From CAYQPF01 sp964419225 (GTDB lineage: Bacteria; Cloacimonadota; Cloacimonadia; Cloacimonadales; CAYQPF01): DNA of 6,649 nucleotides. The position numbers and the translations under genes were made by a program. A model generated the notes under the pieces. That model was not told the DNA's origin. It was given only the letters and a program-made list of their open reading frames with translations, and ran no database searches. Numbering within the stretch: the first letter of the stretch is position 1; every line of letters begins with the position of its first letter. Of the stretch, positions 5,480 to 6,649 are shown piece by piece. The DNA lies in assembly GCA_964419225.1 (NCBI GenBank), contig CAYQPF010000215.1, positions 1 through 6,649 on the forward strand, given 5' to 3'.

Positions 5480-5774
5480 TAGCTAAAAAAAAGACAAACT
5501 ATATAAAAGTTACACTACGTCCCCCCAGATACACTCTAATTTAGGCATGATAATATATATAAATTGCGATTCGTAGCTATTTTCGATGATTTCATACCTT
5601 GACTTCAAAGTATGGGATAATACACACGACCCCATAATGTAAAATGACCTCTATTATATATGCCTTCTGATATCGTTTAATCACCAATAAGGCGTTTACA
5701 AAAGAGCATCTACACCTACAAATCTTGTAGTTTTATTTGCTAAAATGCAAAGTTTTCTCTACTTTTGTTAGTAA
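5480..5774. other. Region without a convincing gene
   Basis: An archaeal-type TATA box is possible at 5553-5563 (ATATATATAAA). An ATG at 5586 lies about 23 bases downstream, the spacing of a leaderless transcript, but that frame closes after 18 residues at 5642. It may be the intact start of a gene whose remainder has been lost, or chance. A run of six C (5521-5526) is unusual in this AT-rich stretch. No RNA gene is recognisable. Confidence 0.3.
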
Positions 5775-6104
5775 TCACGTAAAAAAATCGAGTGTTTAAT
5801 CTCAAGCATAAAATCAGGTAGCTGCGCCGCTTCAATCATTTACGGAGCCTTTGTAAAAAGCTTATTTACATTCAATATTGAAAAAAAGTTAAGTTTGAAT
5901 TTTCTTTTTTCTTCAGAAATACAATATTTTGATTCAAAAATGTTTAAGTTAGGGCAAAACTTACCGAGTTTCCCTTATGAAATATTGCATTCATATGATC
6001 AATGGCTATACATCATAAACTCTAGAGAAATTATGAGTTTCGTTCTAAAAAATAATCAAATGTTGGGTTATAGAGAGAGTTCACCTATATATTTACTATG
6101 CTGA
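5775..6104 (+). pseudogene. Open frame without a good start, possible 5'-truncated gene
   Basis: This frame stays open for 109 codons in AT-rich DNA, where so long a run is not expected often by chance. The first ATG is at 5940, giving 54 residues; a TTG at 5895 would give 69. Neither has a ribosome binding site. The part after 5940 has protein-like composition (aromatic and charged residues mixed, for example FPYEILHSYDQWLYIINSRE), but I recognise no family. It may be the C-terminal remnant of a gene that lost its start, or a small protein with an unusual start. Confidence 0.25.
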
Positions 6105-6122
6105 TCTGCAGCCTGCTGTACT

Positions 6123-6392
6123 TTATTGAGGTAATGTGTGCTTCCACCAGTAGTATTCCTTGAATAAGTCAGCTACGTTTTCGGTAGCTCTTTCCAAAAT
6201 GTACATTAACTGCCCAGCAATTCCGCAATCTTCGCTTCAACCAGTTTGCCGACTTGAAATCATAAGACAGGTTAATCTTCGGATGCTTTTGTTATCAATC
6301 TCAAATTTAGTATCATCTGGCTTAGCTGGTTTGTAATTTTTTGAGTCTGTATGCAAGCTTTTCAAGTATAAGAGGGTAAGATAGATCTGTCT
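6123..6392 (-). pseudogene. Decayed coding remnant with one internal stop
   Basis: One minus-strand frame runs for 89 codons with a single in-frame TGA at 6237-6239. Before the stop it reads as a basic, soluble protein segment (KPAKPDDTKFEIDNKSIRRL), and after it as a helical tail (LMYILERATENVADLFKEY) ending in a TAA. No start codon with a ribosome binding site precedes it. A neighbouring minus-strand frame around 6323-6394 also looks protein-like, which would fit an added frameshift. TGA is not pyrrolysine's codon (that is TAG), so recoding is unlikely. The family is not recognised; a transposase remnant is possible but not shown. Confidence 0.28.
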
Positions 6393-6649
6393 TCACAGTA
6401 TTAATATTTCATATGGTTTTTGCCTTCATCTAAATTTAACTAAAAAATATCAAGTTTATAAACATCCTGTATGTTTTATAAAATATTTCAAATTCTATGA
6501 TTTAGCCTGACTTTAAGCTTTATAAAAATTCCCACAGCCATACATATTTAAAATTTTATATATTTGAGATGTATTACCTAAAATTTAAATACACTCCATG
6601 ATATAATTCCCTCTGTTTTTTTAGGGGCACCTGACGGGGATACTGCACT
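6393..6649. other. AT-rich terminal stretch without a gene
   Basis: No frame here is long enough to call a gene. An inverted repeat, TTTATAAACAT (6455-6465) against ATGTTTTATAAA (6471-6482), forms a hairpin with one bulged base and a five-base loop. Each arm also contains a TATA-like TTATAAA. The last 30 bases change abruptly to GC-rich sequence, which may belong to a feature beyond the window. Confidence 0.35.

Noticed and set aside
6237..6239. In-frame stop as pyrrolysine recoding
   Set aside because: Pyrrolysine is read from TAG, and this codon is TGA.

Overview
The window is AT-rich, and it carries a compact DNA-replication module plus a few unrecognised accessory genes. The best guess for the host is a methanogenic archaeon of the Methanosarcina type, or a plasmid, virus or integrated element of one. 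This rests on several things: Shine-Dalgarno sites that copy parts of GGAGGTGAT, TATA-like boxes instead of bacterial -35/-10 pairs, T-tract termination signals, and overall composition. No rRNA, tRNA or housekeeping gene is present to confirm it, so the host assignment is an inference.

Layout from left to right. Bases 1-722 hold a TATA-like promoter and one plus-strand gene for a small unrecognised membrane protein. Bases 723-1140 hold no convincing gene. Bases 1141-1410 hold a cluster of inverted motifs around an extremely AT-rich core: four copies of TGGGTGAA, two in each orientation, an 11-bp inverted repeat and a 16-bp palindrome. It lies directly beyond the 3' end of the replication operon and is the best candidate for a replication origin. 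Bases 1427-4125 are a two-gene minus-strand operon: an archaeo-eukaryotic primase-polymerase (PrimPol) of the phage NrS-1 type, followed at a one-base stop/start overlap by an AAA+ helicase-like ATPase with a C-terminal winged helix. Both proteins carry a recognisably similar helical-bundle domain at the ends that meet at the gene junction. Bases 4126-4438 hold regulatory DNA, including a hairpin with a T-tract and a possible Orc1/Cdc6-type box. Bases 4439-5113 encode, on the minus strand, a protein built from two copies of a four-cysteine zinc-binding module. Bases 5182-5452 are a 38-bp tandem repeat array, broken by a 100-N assembly gap and enclosed by imperfect terminal inverted repeats. 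From 5480 to the end the DNA looks decayed: one long open frame without a good start on the plus strand, one frame with an internal stop on the minus strand, and otherwise no identifiable genes.

How the parts may work together (inference): the ATPase would bind or unwind the origin-like region beside its own gene, the PrimPol would prime and perhaps extend DNA there, and the shared helical-bundle domain could recognise template or link the two proteins. The duplicated zinc protein is divided from this operon by a terminator-like hairpin and is probably a separate transcription unit. No integrase, capsid gene, partition gene, defence gene or CRISPR array is visible here, so whether the module belongs to a plasmid, a virus or an integrated element cannot be settled from this window.
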